In this document: positions 46,546 to 55,933 of the stretch, piece after piece
Layout of the letters: each line of letters starts with the position of its first letter
Position numbering within the stretch: the stretch's first letter is position 1
Assembly (NCBI RefSeq): GCF_947492965.1
Contig: NZ_CANLOZ010000003.1
Coordinates: 186,001-250,000, forward strand
Length of the DNA: 64,000 nucleotides
Origin: an uncultured Aquimarina sp.
GTDB taxonomy: Bacteria; Bacteroidota; Bacteroidia; Flavobacteriales; Flavobacteriaceae
Direction: 5' to 3'
The notes under the pieces: model-generated
The model's database searches: none
Told to the model about the DNA's origin: nothing
Seen by the model: only the letters and a program-made list of their open reading frames with translations
Translations under genes and position numbers: made by a program

Positions 46546-48375
46546 ATGAAAAATATGTATTGTTTTTTTACAACGTTTGTCTTACTTCTTACCATTTCTT
46601 GTAAAAAAGAAGAAAAGCTATTGGCAGTATCAACTTCATCAAAAGCTGAATCGATGTTCAACGACGTTATTAGAAATCACTATTTTAAAACTTTAGATAG
46701 TGCTGCTTTTTATATTAAGAAGATAGATACGTTGAAGACATTAGAAGAAAATAAAAATAGTTTTCTAGAAAGCAGAAAATGGTACAAACGTGCAGAGCCT
46801 ATGCTCATAGCTTATGACTATGAGAATTACCTTTCAATGAATGCTCCGAATTTGCTGAAAATCGAAATGGAGGATTATCAAGATATTAAAAAATCAAAGC
46901 CCAAAAGTTACCAGGTTCTAGAAGAATTATTATATGCTGAAGAAAACCCTGAAAATAAAGAGATATTTAGGGTTGCACAGTATCTACAGGTTCGTATCCC
47001 TTACATTAGGAAGAATCATATCATTATAAAGCAACGTGATAGGCATCATTTAAAAATGTTGCGTGATGGCATCGTGAATATTGCTACAAAAGGTATCACA
47101 GGTTTTGATTCACCCATGTTGGCAAATTCTCTAAATGAAGCCATTTATAATTATGAGACTATTAATGAAGTTCTTGGTATGTATAAAGAAGCTTTCGCTT
47201 CAAAGGAGTTATATCAATCTTGGGTAAAAGAAATAGATAATACGATTTCAGAATTAAAATCAGGAAACTTTGATACGTTTGATCGGTATACATTTATCAA
47301 AAACCATACGAACAAACAGTTAGAGCTTATTAATTTGACATCAAAAGATTGGAAGGTAACTTTAAACACTTCTCGCGCTCTCAATCCATCATCGACCAAT
47401 CTTTTTGATAAAGACTTTTTTAACATGGCGCAATTCTCAACGCCACGCTCACCAGAAATTACTGATGAGCGAGTTGCTTTAGGAAAAATGCTCTTTAATG
47501 ATGAATCCTTATCGGGTACAGGGACCATTAGTTGCGCTACATGTCATCATAAAGACAAAGCCTTTACAGACGGACTTAAAAAAGCAAAAGGAATTGATAA
47601 TATTGAATTACTCCGTAATACACCGACATTATCTTACGCAGTTTTTCAACGTACGTTCTTTTACGACGGTAGAGCTGCTAGTTTAGAAGATCAAATTGTA
47701 AAGGTAGTTAATGATCAAAATGAATTTCATTTAGATCTAAACACGATAGAGCGACGTATTCGGTCAAATCCGACTTATGTACAGCAATTCGATTCTTTAT
47801 ATGATGGAAATATCTCAAATCGTAATGCACGTCATGCCATAGCTACGTATATTAGAAGTTTATCTCCTTTTGATTCGAAGTTTGACAGAAACATGCAAGG
47901 TCTTGAAAATACGCTTACTAATGTAGAAATTACAGGTTTCAATTTATTTATGGGTAAAGCTGCTTGTGCAACTTGTCATTTTCCACCAACATTTAATGGT
48001 ACGGTTCCTCCTAAATACTTGGAAACTGAATTTGAAAATCTTGGAGTTCCTAAAAATGCAAGTTTTGAACACCCAATATTAGATGAAGATCCAGGTCAAT
48101 ATTATCCGTATGAGGTAGAAGAAAAACGAAACTTCTTTAAGACATCGACTGTTCGAAATGCAGAATTAACCGCACCTTATATGCACAATGGAGTATATGA
48201 CAGTTTGGAGGAAGTTATTAAATTTTATAACGTAGGGGGAGGACAAGGAATGGGACTGAATGTGCCTTATCAAACACTACCAGCTGATTCATTAAACTTA
48301 ACTGATAATGAATCTAAAGCTTTAATCGCATTTATAAAAACATTGAACGATAAACAGTTTGAGAAAGGAGAGTAA
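46546..48375 (+). CDS. Di-haem cytochrome c peroxidase (CcpA/MauG family) lipoprotein with helical N-terminal domain
   Basis: 609 residues. Lipoprotein signal at Cys19 (LLLTISCKKEE). Residues about 25-280 are mostly helical and unlike classical peroxidases. The C-terminal half is a di-haem peroxidase with CATCHHKDKAF (Cys330-Cys333-His334) and CATCHFPPTF (Cys474-Cys477-His478), plus 'FFKTSTVRNAELTAPYMHNG'. Such proteins reduce H2O2 or modify partner proteins by high-valent haem (MauG-like). The long N-terminal domain and lipid anchor suggest a specialised role. The upstream PhoX-like gene is separated by a terminator, so co-transcription is doubtful. Confidence 0.88.
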   Translation: MKNMYCFFTTFVLLLTISCKKEEKLLAVSTSSKAESMFNDVIRNHYFKTLDSAAFYIKKIDTLKTLEENKNSFLESRKWYKRAEPMLIAYDYENYLSMNAPNLLKIEMEDYQDIKKSKPKSYQVLEELLYAEENPENKEIFRVAQYLQVRIPYIRKNHIIIKQRDRHHLKMLRDGIVNIATKGITGFDSPMLANSLNEAIYNYETINEVLGMYKEAFASKELYQSWVKEIDNTISELKSGNFDTFDRYTFIKNHTNKQLELINLTSKDWKVTLNTSRALNPSSTNLFDKDFFNMAQFSTPRSPEITDERVALGKMLFNDESLSGTGTISCATCHHKDKAFTDGLKKAKGIDNIELLRNTPTLSYAVFQRTFFYDGRAASLEDQIVKVVNDQNEFHLDLNTIERRIRSNPTYVQQFDSLYDGNISNRNARHAIATYIRSLSPFDSKFDRNMQGLENTLTNVEITGFNLFMGKAACATCHFPPTFNGTVPPKYLETEFENLGVPKNASFEHPILDEDPGQYYPYEVEEKRNFFKTSTVRNAELTAPYMHNGVYDSLEEVIKFYNVGGGQGMGLNVPYQTLPADSLNLTDNESKALIAFIKTLNDKQFEKGE

Positions 48376-48407
48376 ACTTTTGTAATACTCAAGGAATTTA
48401 TAAAACA

Positions 48408-48440
48408 AAAAAGCTGAATCATTTGATTCAGCTTTTTCTT
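48408..48440. terminator. Bidirectional terminator between peroxidase and tRNA-Leu
   Basis: AAAAAGCTGAATC and GATTCAGCTTTTT form a perfect 13-bp stem with loop ATTT, flanked by A and T runs. It serves the peroxidase gene (+) and the tRNA gene (-). Confidence 0.88.
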
Positions 48441-48446
48441 TTATTG

Positions 48447-48528
48447 TGCGGGCGGAGAGACTCGAACTCTCACACCTCGCGGCACTAGATCCTAAGTCTA
48501 GCGTGTCTACCAATTCCACCACGCCCGC
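48447..48528 (-). tRNA. tRNA-Leu(UAG)
   Basis: 82 nt on the minus strand. The acceptor stem GCGGGCG pairs with CGCCCGC, discriminator A, CCA not encoded. D-loop TGGTAGACACG, anticodon stem CTAGA/TCTAG with loop CTTAGGA (anticodon TAG), a long variable arm as in class II tRNAs, and TTCGAGT in the T loop. Reads CUN leucine codons. Confidence 0.95.
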
Positions 48529-48681
48529 ATTTTTACTATTTTGTACCACTTAGGACTTAGTACAAAATGACCCACTATTGTTAGTAAGCGGGTGCAAATA
48601 TAAACAATACTTTTAAAATAAAAACAACCTTCTTAAAAAATATAAACTTTTATTACATTTAACGAAAATTAACTCATACGA

Positions 48682-50070
48682 ATGCAAAATATTAAATCTT
48701 ACGTTCAGGAACATAAAGATCGTTTTATCAACGAACTTTTAGAACTACTCAAAATACCGTCGATCAGTGCAGATTCTGCCTATAAAAATGATGTGATTAA
48801 AACTGCTGATGAGATTAAAAAGAGCCTCGAGAAAGCAGGGTGTGACATGGTTGAAATTTGTTTAACTCCAGGATATCCAATTGTATATGGTGAAAAAATT
48901 ATCGATCCAGATTTGCCAACAGTGTTGGTATATGGTCATTATGATGTACAACCACCAGATCCTATAGATCTTTGGGACAGTCCTCCGTTTGAACCTGTTA
49001 TTAAGGCAACAGCATTACATCCTGAAGGAGCAATCTTTGCAAGAGGAGCTTGTGACGACAAGGGACAGATGTATATGCATGTAAAAGCCTTGGAATTAAT
49101 GACGAAGACTAACCAGCTTCCTTGTAATGTAAAATTTATGATAGAAGGAGAGGAAGAGGTAGGAAGTAGTAGCTTGAGTTGGTTCGTAGAAAATAATCAA
49201 GAGAAGTTAGCAAACGATGTAATACTGATTAGTGATACTGGTATGATTGCAAAAGATGTTCCTTCTATTACTACAGGTTTGCGAGGTTTGAGTTATGTAG
49301 AAGTTGAAGTTACTGGTCCTAACAGAGATTTACATAGTGGATTGTATGGAGGTGCAGTAGCAAATCCAATTAATGTTCTGACAAAAATGATCGCCTCACT
49401 TCATGATGAAAACAACCATATTACCATTCCAGGATTTTATGATAAAGTAGAAGAGCTTTCTAAAGAAGAGCGCGCAGAAATGGCAAAAGCTCCATTTTCT
49501 TTGGAGAATTACCAAAAATCATTAGATATCAAAGCGGTATATGGCGAAGAAGGCTATACTACTAATGAGCGTAATTCTATTAGACCAACTTTAGACGTTA
49601 ATGGAATTTGGGGAGGCTACACAGGAGAAGGTGCAAAAACTGTGATAGCTAGTAAAGCATTCGCTAAAATATCCATGAGATTAGTTCCTAATCAGGATTG
49701 GGAAGAAATCACAGAGTTGTTTGCAAAACATTTTGAAGCAATTGCTCCAGAAGCAGTAACAGTAAAAGTCACTCCGCATCATGGAGGACAAGGATATGTT
49801 ACCCCAATCGATAGCGTGGGATATCAAGCGGCAAGTAAAGCCTATGAAGATACTTTTGGTAAAACTCCAATCCCACAACGTAGCGGAGGTAGTATTCCAA
49901 TTGTTTCTTTGTTCGAAAAAGAACTGAAAAGTAAAACTATTCTTATGGGATTTGGACTAGATAGCGATGCGATTCATTCTCCTAATGAACATTTTGGAGT
50001 TTGGAATTATTTAAAAGGAATAGAAACTATTCCGTTATTTTATAAATATTTTACCGAATTGTTTAAATAA
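48682..50070 (+). CDS. M20-family dipeptidase
   Basis: 462 residues, typical length of CNDP/PepV-like M20 peptidases. Metal ligands in VYGHYDVQPPDP (His, Asp) and IEGEEEVGSSS (Glu pair), Asp in 'ISDTGMI', and His in 'HSPNEHFGVW'. The dimerisation domain insertion (about 190-350) contains 'RDLHSGLYGGAVANP'. It has no signal peptide; it splits small peptides in the cytoplasm. It follows the tRNA on the opposite strand and has its own terminator. Confidence 0.93.
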   Translation: MQNIKSYVQEHKDRFINELLELLKIPSISADSAYKNDVIKTADEIKKSLEKAGCDMVEICLTPGYPIVYGEKIIDPDLPTVLVYGHYDVQPPDPIDLWDSPPFEPVIKATALHPEGAIFARGACDDKGQMYMHVKALELMTKTNQLPCNVKFMIEGEEEVGSSSLSWFVENNQEKLANDVILISDTGMIAKDVPSITTGLRGLSYVEVEVTGPNRDLHSGLYGGAVANPINVLTKMIASLHDENNHITIPGFYDKVEELSKEERAEMAKAPFSLENYQKSLDIKAVYGEEGYTTNERNSIRPTLDVNGIWGGYTGEGAKTVIASKAFAKISMRLVPNQDWEEITELFAKHFEAIAPEAVTVKVTPHHGGQGYVTPIDSVGYQAASKAYEDTFGKTPIPQRSGGSIPIVSLFEKELKSKTILMGFGLDSDAIHSPNEHFGVWNYLKGIETIPLFYKYFTELFK

Positions 50071-50095
50071 GTTTTTCTTATAAAACTAATGATAT

Positions 50096-50120
50096 ACCGC
50101 TCTAAATGAGCGGTTTTTTT
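50096..50120 (+). terminator. Terminator after the M20 dipeptidase gene
   Basis: ACCGCTC and GAGCGGT form a 7-bp GC-rich stem with loop TAAAT, followed by seven T. Confidence 0.92.
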
Positions 50121-50197
50121 ATTTTTTAGAATAAGGATATTTGGAAATATAAATTTTTATTCTACATTTGTAGAGTTAATTCTAATAACGTAGAAGA

Positions 50198-50569
50198 ATG
50201 CAATTATCAAAAGCCGAAGAACAATTAATGAAGTATCTCTGGAAATTAGAGAAAGCTTTTATGAAAGATTTACTCGATGCCTTTCCAGAACCAAAGCCTG
50301 CTACAACTACAGTGGCAACTTTGTTAAAAAGAATGAAAGACAAGGGTTTTGTAGACTACAAATTATATGGTAAATCGAGAGAATATTATCCGTTGGTAAA
50401 AAAGACAGATTATTTTTCTAAGCATGTGAATGGCTTAATAAAGAATTTCTTCAATGATTCTGCTTCACAGTTTGCTTCGTTTTTTACTTCCGAAACAAAT
50501 TTGTCTACTTCCGAGTTAGAGGAGCTTAAAAAAATAGTGGATCAAGAACTTTTAAAGAAACAAAAATGA
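50198..50569 (+). CDS. BlaI/MecI-family repressor
   Basis: 123 residues with winged helix: 'LSKAEEQLMKYLWKLEKAFM', 'TTTVATLLKRMKDKGFVDYK', then a C-terminal dimerisation tail. BlaI repressors dissociate after proteolysis triggered by a BlaR1-type M56 sensor, and the next gene is exactly that, overlapping by 4 bp (ATGA). In flavobacteria these pairs usually control genes other than beta-lactamases; no such gene is adjacent. Confidence 0.93.
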   Translation: MQLSKAEEQLMKYLWKLEKAFMKDLLDAFPEPKPATTTVATLLKRMKDKGFVDYKLYGKSREYYPLVKKTDYFSKHVNGLIKNFFNDSASQFASFFTSETNLSTSELEELKKIVDQELLKKQK

Positions 50570-52980
50570 TAGCCTATATTCTTAAATCTTCTTTGTGTTT
50601 GATGCTCTTATGGGGTTTCTATAAGTTGTTTTTAGAAAAGGAGAATATTCATTTTTTAAAGAGATTCTATCTTCTTTTTAGTTTAGTGTTTGCTTTTAGC
50701 GTACCTCTTATTACACTTACTTATGAGGTAGAAGTTGCTCCGCAACCAGAAATAGTGGTAGATGGGACAGCTCCATTGATGATGAATGTATCTGAACTAA
50801 GTGATGTAAAAGAACCACTTGATTATACATCAATTATCATATGGAGTATATACGGTATCGGCGTGTTGATTTTTGGCATTCGTTTCATTAAGAATCTTAT
50901 CGATATTGGCAAAAAAGTGAGAAGAAATGAACGTTTAAAGGAGACATCTCATGTAAACGTTTTGGTGGGAAACTCCATTGTTCCGCATACGTTTCTTGAC
51001 TTTATTTTTGTTTCCAAAAAAGAGTTTCAACAAAACGCTATTCCAGAACAAATCCTTCTTCATGAGAAAACACATGTGCTTCAGAAGCATACCTTAGATA
51101 TACTGTTTGTAGAATTATTGCAAGTAATTTTTTGGTTTAATCCAGTATTTATTTTTATCAAAAAATCAATCAGATTAAATCATGAGTTCTTAGCAGATCA
51201 GAATGTATTAAAACAACAATTTTCAATACAGAGTTATTTTGACCTACTCGTTAATTACAAAAACAGCTCTAATCAGGCTGAATTATCGAGTCCTATTAAT
51301 TATTCATTAACGAAAAAACGATTACAGATGATGACTAAAAATTTTTCCCGCAAGAGGGCAATCTTAAAGATGCTAGCCGTATTACCGTTACTAGCAATTG
51401 GTTTACTGTCATTTAATAATGATATTGTAGCTAAGGAAATTATCAAAGAAGTCCCAGAACTGTTAGTTACAGATGATTTTGAATTAACAATTGACGCCAA
51501 TAACAATCTTTATCATAAAGAAAAGAAAATTAGTATTGATGAAGTGAGAAATTTAGCAAAAGAATATGTAAAAAATAATGCTTCAGAAAAAGATGCGAAT
51601 GCTAATATAACTTTTCATGAAGAAGCTAATAAGGATTTGTTTATACTTCCATTATTAGATGCGCTTAAAGACCTTAACATGGGTGATATTAAGTTTAAAA
51701 ATGAAGGTTATGTTGAAGAACCTCAATCTTTTGAACCATCATCAACTAAAAATACTTCTGAGAAAAGAACTATGACCATTTCCAAAAATTGGAAAGAGAA
51801 AGACGTTCAGGATGGAGTAACTGAAGAAATGGTAAAAGAATATAATATCTGGGCAAAGGATTTAAATTCCAAGATTAAAGGGAATAAACCAGTTAGCGTA
51901 AAGCATAGTGAGATTTATCGTATGATAAATATTTATACAAAGATGAATCCAGATCAACGCAAAAGGTCGGAGCAGTTTCCTGATATACCGCCTCCACCAC
52001 CAGCGCCAGAAGCTCCGAAAGTAAAGAAAGGTGAGAAAAGTGATGTTCCTCCACCTCCGCCACCACCTGCTCCAGAAGCTCCTTCAAAAGTGAATGGAAA
52101 TTATGTGGAGGTAATGTTTTCAGAAGATTCTGACTTGACCCAAGAAGAAAAAGAAGCTTATGTCAAAAGAGTGGAAGCTCAGATTGCGAAACAAAAAGCG
52201 GAACAAGAAAGAGCATTAGAGGAGATAAAAGCAGAAGAAATGGAAGTGTTAGCTGAATCTCAGCGATTAATTGCAGAAGCAGAAAGAGTAGAGCAGGAAA
52301 ATCGAAGAGATGCAATTGCTGGAATTGAAGAAGCTGAAGTAAAACGAGCTATCGCAATGGAGCAAATGCAGAAGTTAATAGGAGCTGCAGAACGAGCCAG
52401 AGCTGAAGCAGCTGAACAAGCAGAGAAACAAAGAGCAGAGGTATTAGAACAACAACAAAGATTGAGAGAATTGTCGGCAAAAGATATGAGAAAAGCTAAA
52501 ATAGAAGCTCGAAAGGCTGAGAAGGCAATGCGAAAAGAAGAAACGAAAGCCAGAAAGTTAGCTCTAGAGGCTGAAAGAAAAGCCCAAAAAGAGCAAGTAA
52601 AAGCTGAATTTGAAGCCTATAAAGCAGAACTGGATGCGAAAAAAGCAATACGTGAAGCGGAAATGCAAGCTCGAAAAGCAGAACAACAAGCAAGACAAGA
52701 AATGCGCAAGGCAGAAATGAATGCTAGAGCACAAATGTTGGCAAGTGAAAGTGCTATGCGCGCTGCAGAAATGAATGCTAGAAAAGCAGAACAACGAGCT
52801 AAACGCCAGACTCCTGCTAAATTAATAGAAAACATGGCAAAAAACGACGCGGAATTCTATTATAACGGAAAGAAAATCTCCGCTAAAAAAGCACTCAAAT
52901 TAGTAGAGGATTCGGGTAATCCGCTATCCATTGATGCTTCTACTAATAACGGTAAATCTAAAGTGATTATCAAAGATTAA
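50566..52980 (+). CDS. BlaR1-like M56 membrane metallopeptidase with long charged coiled coil
   Basis: 804 residues. Four membrane helices within the first 270 residues and the zinc motif HEKTH (His166, Glu167, His170) mark an M56 peptidase that would cleave the upstream BlaI repressor. After residue 290 the protein leaves the family norm: Pro-rich segments (PPPPPAPEAPKVKKG; 'PPPPPPAPEAP', about 475-505), then about 200 residues rich in Ala, Glu, Lys, Arg (about 520-755; RKAEQQARQEMRKAEMNARA), a TolA-like helical rod. A small C-terminal part ends 'KALKLVEDSGNPLSIDAST'. The rod may reach across the periplasm to a signal or partner (inference). Confidence 0.88.
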   Translation: MIAYILKSSLCLMLLWGFYKLFLEKENIHFLKRFYLLFSLVFAFSVPLITLTYEVEVAPQPEIVVDGTAPLMMNVSELSDVKEPLDYTSIIIWSIYGIGVLIFGIRFIKNLIDIGKKVRRNERLKETSHVNVLVGNSIVPHTFLDFIFVSKKEFQQNAIPEQILLHEKTHVLQKHTLDILFVELLQVIFWFNPVFIFIKKSIRLNHEFLADQNVLKQQFSIQSYFDLLVNYKNSSNQAELSSPINYSLTKKRLQMMTKNFSRKRAILKMLAVLPLLAIGLLSFNNDIVAKEIIKEVPELLVTDDFELTIDANNNLYHKEKKISIDEVRNLAKEYVKNNASEKDANANITFHEEANKDLFILPLLDALKDLNMGDIKFKNEGYVEEPQSFEPSSTKNTSEKRTMTISKNWKEKDVQDGVTEEMVKEYNIWAKDLNSKIKGNKPVSVKHSEIYRMINIYTKMNPDQRKRSEQFPDIPPPPPAPEAPKVKKGEKSDVPPPPPPPAPEAPSKVNGNYVEVMFSEDSDLTQEEKEAYVKRVEAQIAKQKAEQERALEEIKAEEMEVLAESQRLIAEAERVEQENRRDAIAGIEEAEVKRAIAMEQMQKLIGAAERARAEAAEQAEKQRAEVLEQQQRLRELSAKDMRKAKIEARKAEKAMRKEETKARKLALEAERKAQKEQVKAEFEAYKAELDAKKAIREAEMQARKAEQQARQEMRKAEMNARAQMLASESAMRAAEMNARKAEQRAKRQTPAKLIENMAKNDAEFYYNGKKISAKKALKLVEDSGNPLSIDASTNNGKSKVIIKD

Positions 52981-53018
52981 TTATTTAGATATCATTCATC
53001 AATACATAAAAACGCATT

Positions 53019-53045
53019 AAAACCTCACTTTGGTGGGGTTTTTGT
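53019..53045 (+). terminator. Terminator after blaI-blaR1
   Basis: AAAACCTCAC and GTGGGGTTTT form a 10-bp stem (one G-U pair) with loop TTTG and a following T run. Confidence 0.85.
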
Positions 53046-53106
53046 GCAACATTTGATTAGTAATCAGCGTTATAAGTCTATTGTCAATCAAAATTACCCT
53101 TAGATT

Positions 53107-54207
53107 ATGTTAAAACGATTTTTTATTCTGTGCTCTGGCACAGATGCCGATATTTTGGCTAATTGCTCCAACGGAGAACAAAATAAGTATGCCGGTATTG
53201 GCGCAACCGTATTTTTTACAGCATTAATGGCTTTTTTAGCCGCTAGTTATGCGTTATACACAGTTTTTGATAATTATTTTACAGCAGTGTTTTTCGGAAT
53301 TGTCTGGGGGCTGTTAATTTTTAATCTGGATAGGTTTATCGTTTCTACCATAAAGAAAAAGGATAGTTTTTTGGATGAGCTTTTGCAGGCTTCTCCTAGA
53401 ATTATCTTGGCAGTCATCATAGCAGTAGTGATATCTAAACCTCTAGAATTAAAGATTTTTGAAAAGGAAATAGATCAAGTGCTTTTAGAGCAAAAAAATG
53501 ATCTTACGTTGGCAAATCAGGAACAGATAGCTACGCAATATACGCCTGTTGTAGAAGGGATTGATACTGAAATTGAAGCACTAAAAAAAGAAGTGACTAC
53601 CAAAGAAGCGGAAGTCAATGAATTGTATGAAACATATATTGCCGAAGCAGAAGGGCGAAAGGGAACAGAGCTCGTGGGTAAAGGTCCTGTTTACAAAGAA
53701 AAAAGAGAAAAGCATGATGCGCAATTAGCAGAATTAGTGGAGTTAAAGAAAACGAATGCTGAAAAAATTGTAAATTTGGAAGTACAGAAAGGTGAACTTG
53801 CACAAGCATATGAAAAACAGGTAGAAGATTCTCAGCCAATTATTGATAATTTTGATGGATTAATGGCGAGGGTAAATGCATTGGGCGAATTACCTTGGTT
53901 ACCTTCTTTCTTTATCTTTTTGTTGTTTTTAGCGATCGAAACTTCTCCGATTTTCGCAAAATTACTATCTCCCAAAGGGGAATATGATTTTAAAATAGAA
54001 GATTTAGAAGGTGAGGTCAAAACATGGACTGCGCAGAAAGCAGATCAACGTAAAGCCTTGCTAGAAACGGATCATGTGGTAAATGATAGAGTTTACAATG
54101 ATATTGCTGAAGAAGATGAGTTGTATCAGTACAAAAAGAAAATCGCTAGAGAATTAATGCAAAAACAACAAGACGCCTTTTATAAAAGACAAACAGATAT
54201 TCTGTAA
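53107..54207 (+). CDS. DUF4407 membrane protein
   Basis: 366 residues. N-terminal 'FFILCSGTDADILANCSNGE', two membrane helices ('IGATVFFTALMAFLAASYAL', 'FFGIVWGLLIFNLDRFIV'), a third around residue 105, a long coiled coil (about 120-245, rich in Glu, Lys, Val), a fourth helix (about 260-280, WLPSFFIFLLFLAIETSP) and a charged tail. This is the DUF4407 family, whose function is unknown. No co-transcribed neighbour. Confidence 0.85.
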   Translation: MLKRFFILCSGTDADILANCSNGEQNKYAGIGATVFFTALMAFLAASYALYTVFDNYFTAVFFGIVWGLLIFNLDRFIVSTIKKKDSFLDELLQASPRIILAVIIAVVISKPLELKIFEKEIDQVLLEQKNDLTLANQEQIATQYTPVVEGIDTEIEALKKEVTTKEAEVNELYETYIAEAEGRKGTELVGKGPVYKEKREKHDAQLAELVELKKTNAEKIVNLEVQKGELAQAYEKQVEDSQPIIDNFDGLMARVNALGELPWLPSFFIFLLFLAIETSPIFAKLLSPKGEYDFKIEDLEGEVKTWTAQKADQRKALLETDHVVNDRVYNDIAEEDELYQYKKKIARELMQKQQDAFYKRQTDIL

Positions 54208-54284
54208 AGGTGTATTTTGTGTATAGCAATTTGTGTATAACCGCCAATTTTTAATTTTGGCTACATATTGTTGTGGTTCATTTT

Positions 54285-54695
54285 TTAATAATTTCCTCCT
54301 CCAGAATCAATAATTACCCCATGTTTGGAAAATTTGATACTTAAATATTCCATTGGAAAACCTTCAGGAGGTTATAAAGTAAATCAAAATCTTTATTGAT
54401 ATAAAAATCTATTATGACTGATTTTTATTTCTTCAAGCTCTCTTTTAGTTGGATTATATAGCTCTTTTAGTTTTTCCTTTGCTTTGCTATCAAAATTTGA
54501 AATTTGGTTCAAAATTAGATGTATATATTTATGGAGATTTTTGGCTTGATTTTCATCAGTGGAATTAATTCCTATAGTTATTGAATACTCTTCAACCTTA
54601 AATTCCTTTAAGCTACTGTAACAATTCAGATTGCTTAAAAGCTCCATTTTTCCTATTTCATCTATTTCGTAGAAATTATTCATAAATTTTATCAT
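54285..54695 (-). pseudogene. Small hypothetical gene, possibly decayed at its 3' end
   Basis: An open stretch of 100 codons (54695-54393; 'NNFYEIDEIGKMELLSNLN', 'NSTDENQAKNLHKYIHLILN') ends at TAA. In the same frame, after two more stops, codons 54371-54288 read PPEGFPMEYLSIKFSKHGVI and then IDSGGGNY before TAA at 54285. That tail looks like genuine protein sequence, so the gene may once have been about 137 codons long and acquired stops. No family recognised. A functional 100-residue protein with unrelated DNA behind it is the alternative. Confidence 0.4.
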
Positions 54696-54721
54696 TAATC
54701 GCCACTAAAAAATATACCTAA

Positions 54722-55897
54722 TTACTCCGTTTTCAATATTTTATAGGAACTATTTTTAATAGTTAAAAAATAGATGCCAGAGGCTAAGCTAGTTATATTG
54801 ATTTTTTGATCAACAGTGTCTATTTCTCCGGTAGATACTACATTTCCTGATACAGAATACAACCTGTACGGTACAGGTTCAAAAAAAATTGTGTTTATGG
54901 TAAGATAATTACTGGTTGGATTTGGATAAATGTTCACAGTTAAGTCACCTTCATTAAATTCGTCTACGGAGAGTTGCTCCGCACCGTCAATATCGTATTT
55001 AGAAAAGAATTTCCAAATTTCCTCAGACGCGTCTATATCTTTATTGGTAACAGGACCAATTTCAAAAGCACTTCCAGGCCATGTATGACCTCCATTGATT
55101 ATTTTGAAGTGTTCCATTTGGACTCCGTTATCACCATTAGGATATACATAATATTCTACCGTAGAGTTATCGTTGGGATTAACATCATCAATATTTGTGA
55201 TCGTAGGCGTAGAATCCGTATTTACAGCATTTACCCAAAAATTAAGTACGTTTTCAACAGATTCAAAACCACCATTTCCGTTGTAGGGAACTGTGGAGTC
55301 ATTCGTTCCGTGTATTTCCATAATAGGTACTGGGTGTGAAGTTGTACAATTATTCTGTTGGCCCACAGTCATGGTTCCTGTAACAGAAGCGACAGCAGCA
55401 ATTTTATCACTGAGTTCGCAAGCTAATCTATAGCTCATAAATCCGCCGTTAGACATACCAGTACTGTAAATGCGTTTTTGATTAACACTATAGTTTGATG
55501 ATATTTCATCAATTAGCGCTGCAGTAAATCCTACATCGTCCACGGTACTAGTTCCCCAGCCTACATTAAAATGAGTATTTCCATTATTATCAACGGTTCC
55601 TAACGGATGTACTATTAAAAAACCTTCCCGATTTGCAATAGATCTAAAATCCCCATAGTTCATTTGTTGGGTGTGGTTTGAACCATATCCATGAAAATTA
55701 AAAACCAATGGAACCTCTACATTACCTGAATAACTGGCAGGGATATATAAAATATATTCTCTTTGTATTCCATCATGCATTAGCGTATTGGTTAATGTTT
55801 GCTGAGCATTTAATGAAAATGAAAAGAAGTTAGATATTAAAACAATTAAAGTTGTTTTTTGGACAAGCGAAAGTAGGTTGTAATTAGATACAGTCAT
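54722..55897 (-). CDS. Secreted LpqC/PHB-depolymerase-family esterase with T9SS sorting domain
   Basis: 391 residues. Signal peptide (LIVLISNFFSFSLNAQQ); esterase domain (about 35-310) with 'PLVFNFHGYGSNHTQQMNYG', nucleophile motif STGMSNGGFMSYRLA, Asp in 'EIHGTNDSTVPYNG' and His in 'INGGHTWPG'. The C-terminal 'NIYPNPTSNYLTINTIFF' to 'LASGIYFLTIKNSSYKIL' is a T9SS sorting domain. The family includes polyhydroxybutyrate depolymerases and feruloyl/acetylxylan esterases (CE1-like); the substrate cannot be told. Secreted to the surface or medium. Confidence 0.9.
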   Translation of the reverse strand: MTVSNYNLLSLVQKTTLIVLISNFFSFSLNAQQTLTNTLMHDGIQREYILYIPASYSGNVEVPLVFNFHGYGSNHTQQMNYGDFRSIANREGFLIVHPLGTVDNNGNTHFNVGWGTSTVDDVGFTAALIDEISSNYSVNQKRIYSTGMSNGGFMSYRLACELSDKIAAVASVTGTMTVGQQNNCTTSHPVPIMEIHGTNDSTVPYNGNGGFESVENVLNFWVNAVNTDSTPTITNIDDVNPNDNSTVEYYVYPNGDNGVQMEHFKIINGGHTWPGSAFEIGPVTNKDIDASEEIWKFFSKYDIDGAEQLSVDEFNEGDLTVNIYPNPTSNYLTINTIFFEPVPYRLYSVSGNVVSTGEIDTVDQKINITSLASGIYFLTIKNSSYKILKTE

Positions 55898-55933
55898 GAG
55901 ATTTGAGTTTGTGTAAAGTGATCCTAAAGATAC

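Noticed and set aside
54216..54240. Direct repeat TTGTGTATA twice after the DUF4407 gene
   Set aside because: Short, AT-rich, with no promoter or gene context; probably chance.
54974..55339. Open frame of 121 codons on the plus strand
   Set aside because: Antisense to the T9SS-sorted esterase; low-complexity Ile/Arg/Tyr sequence.
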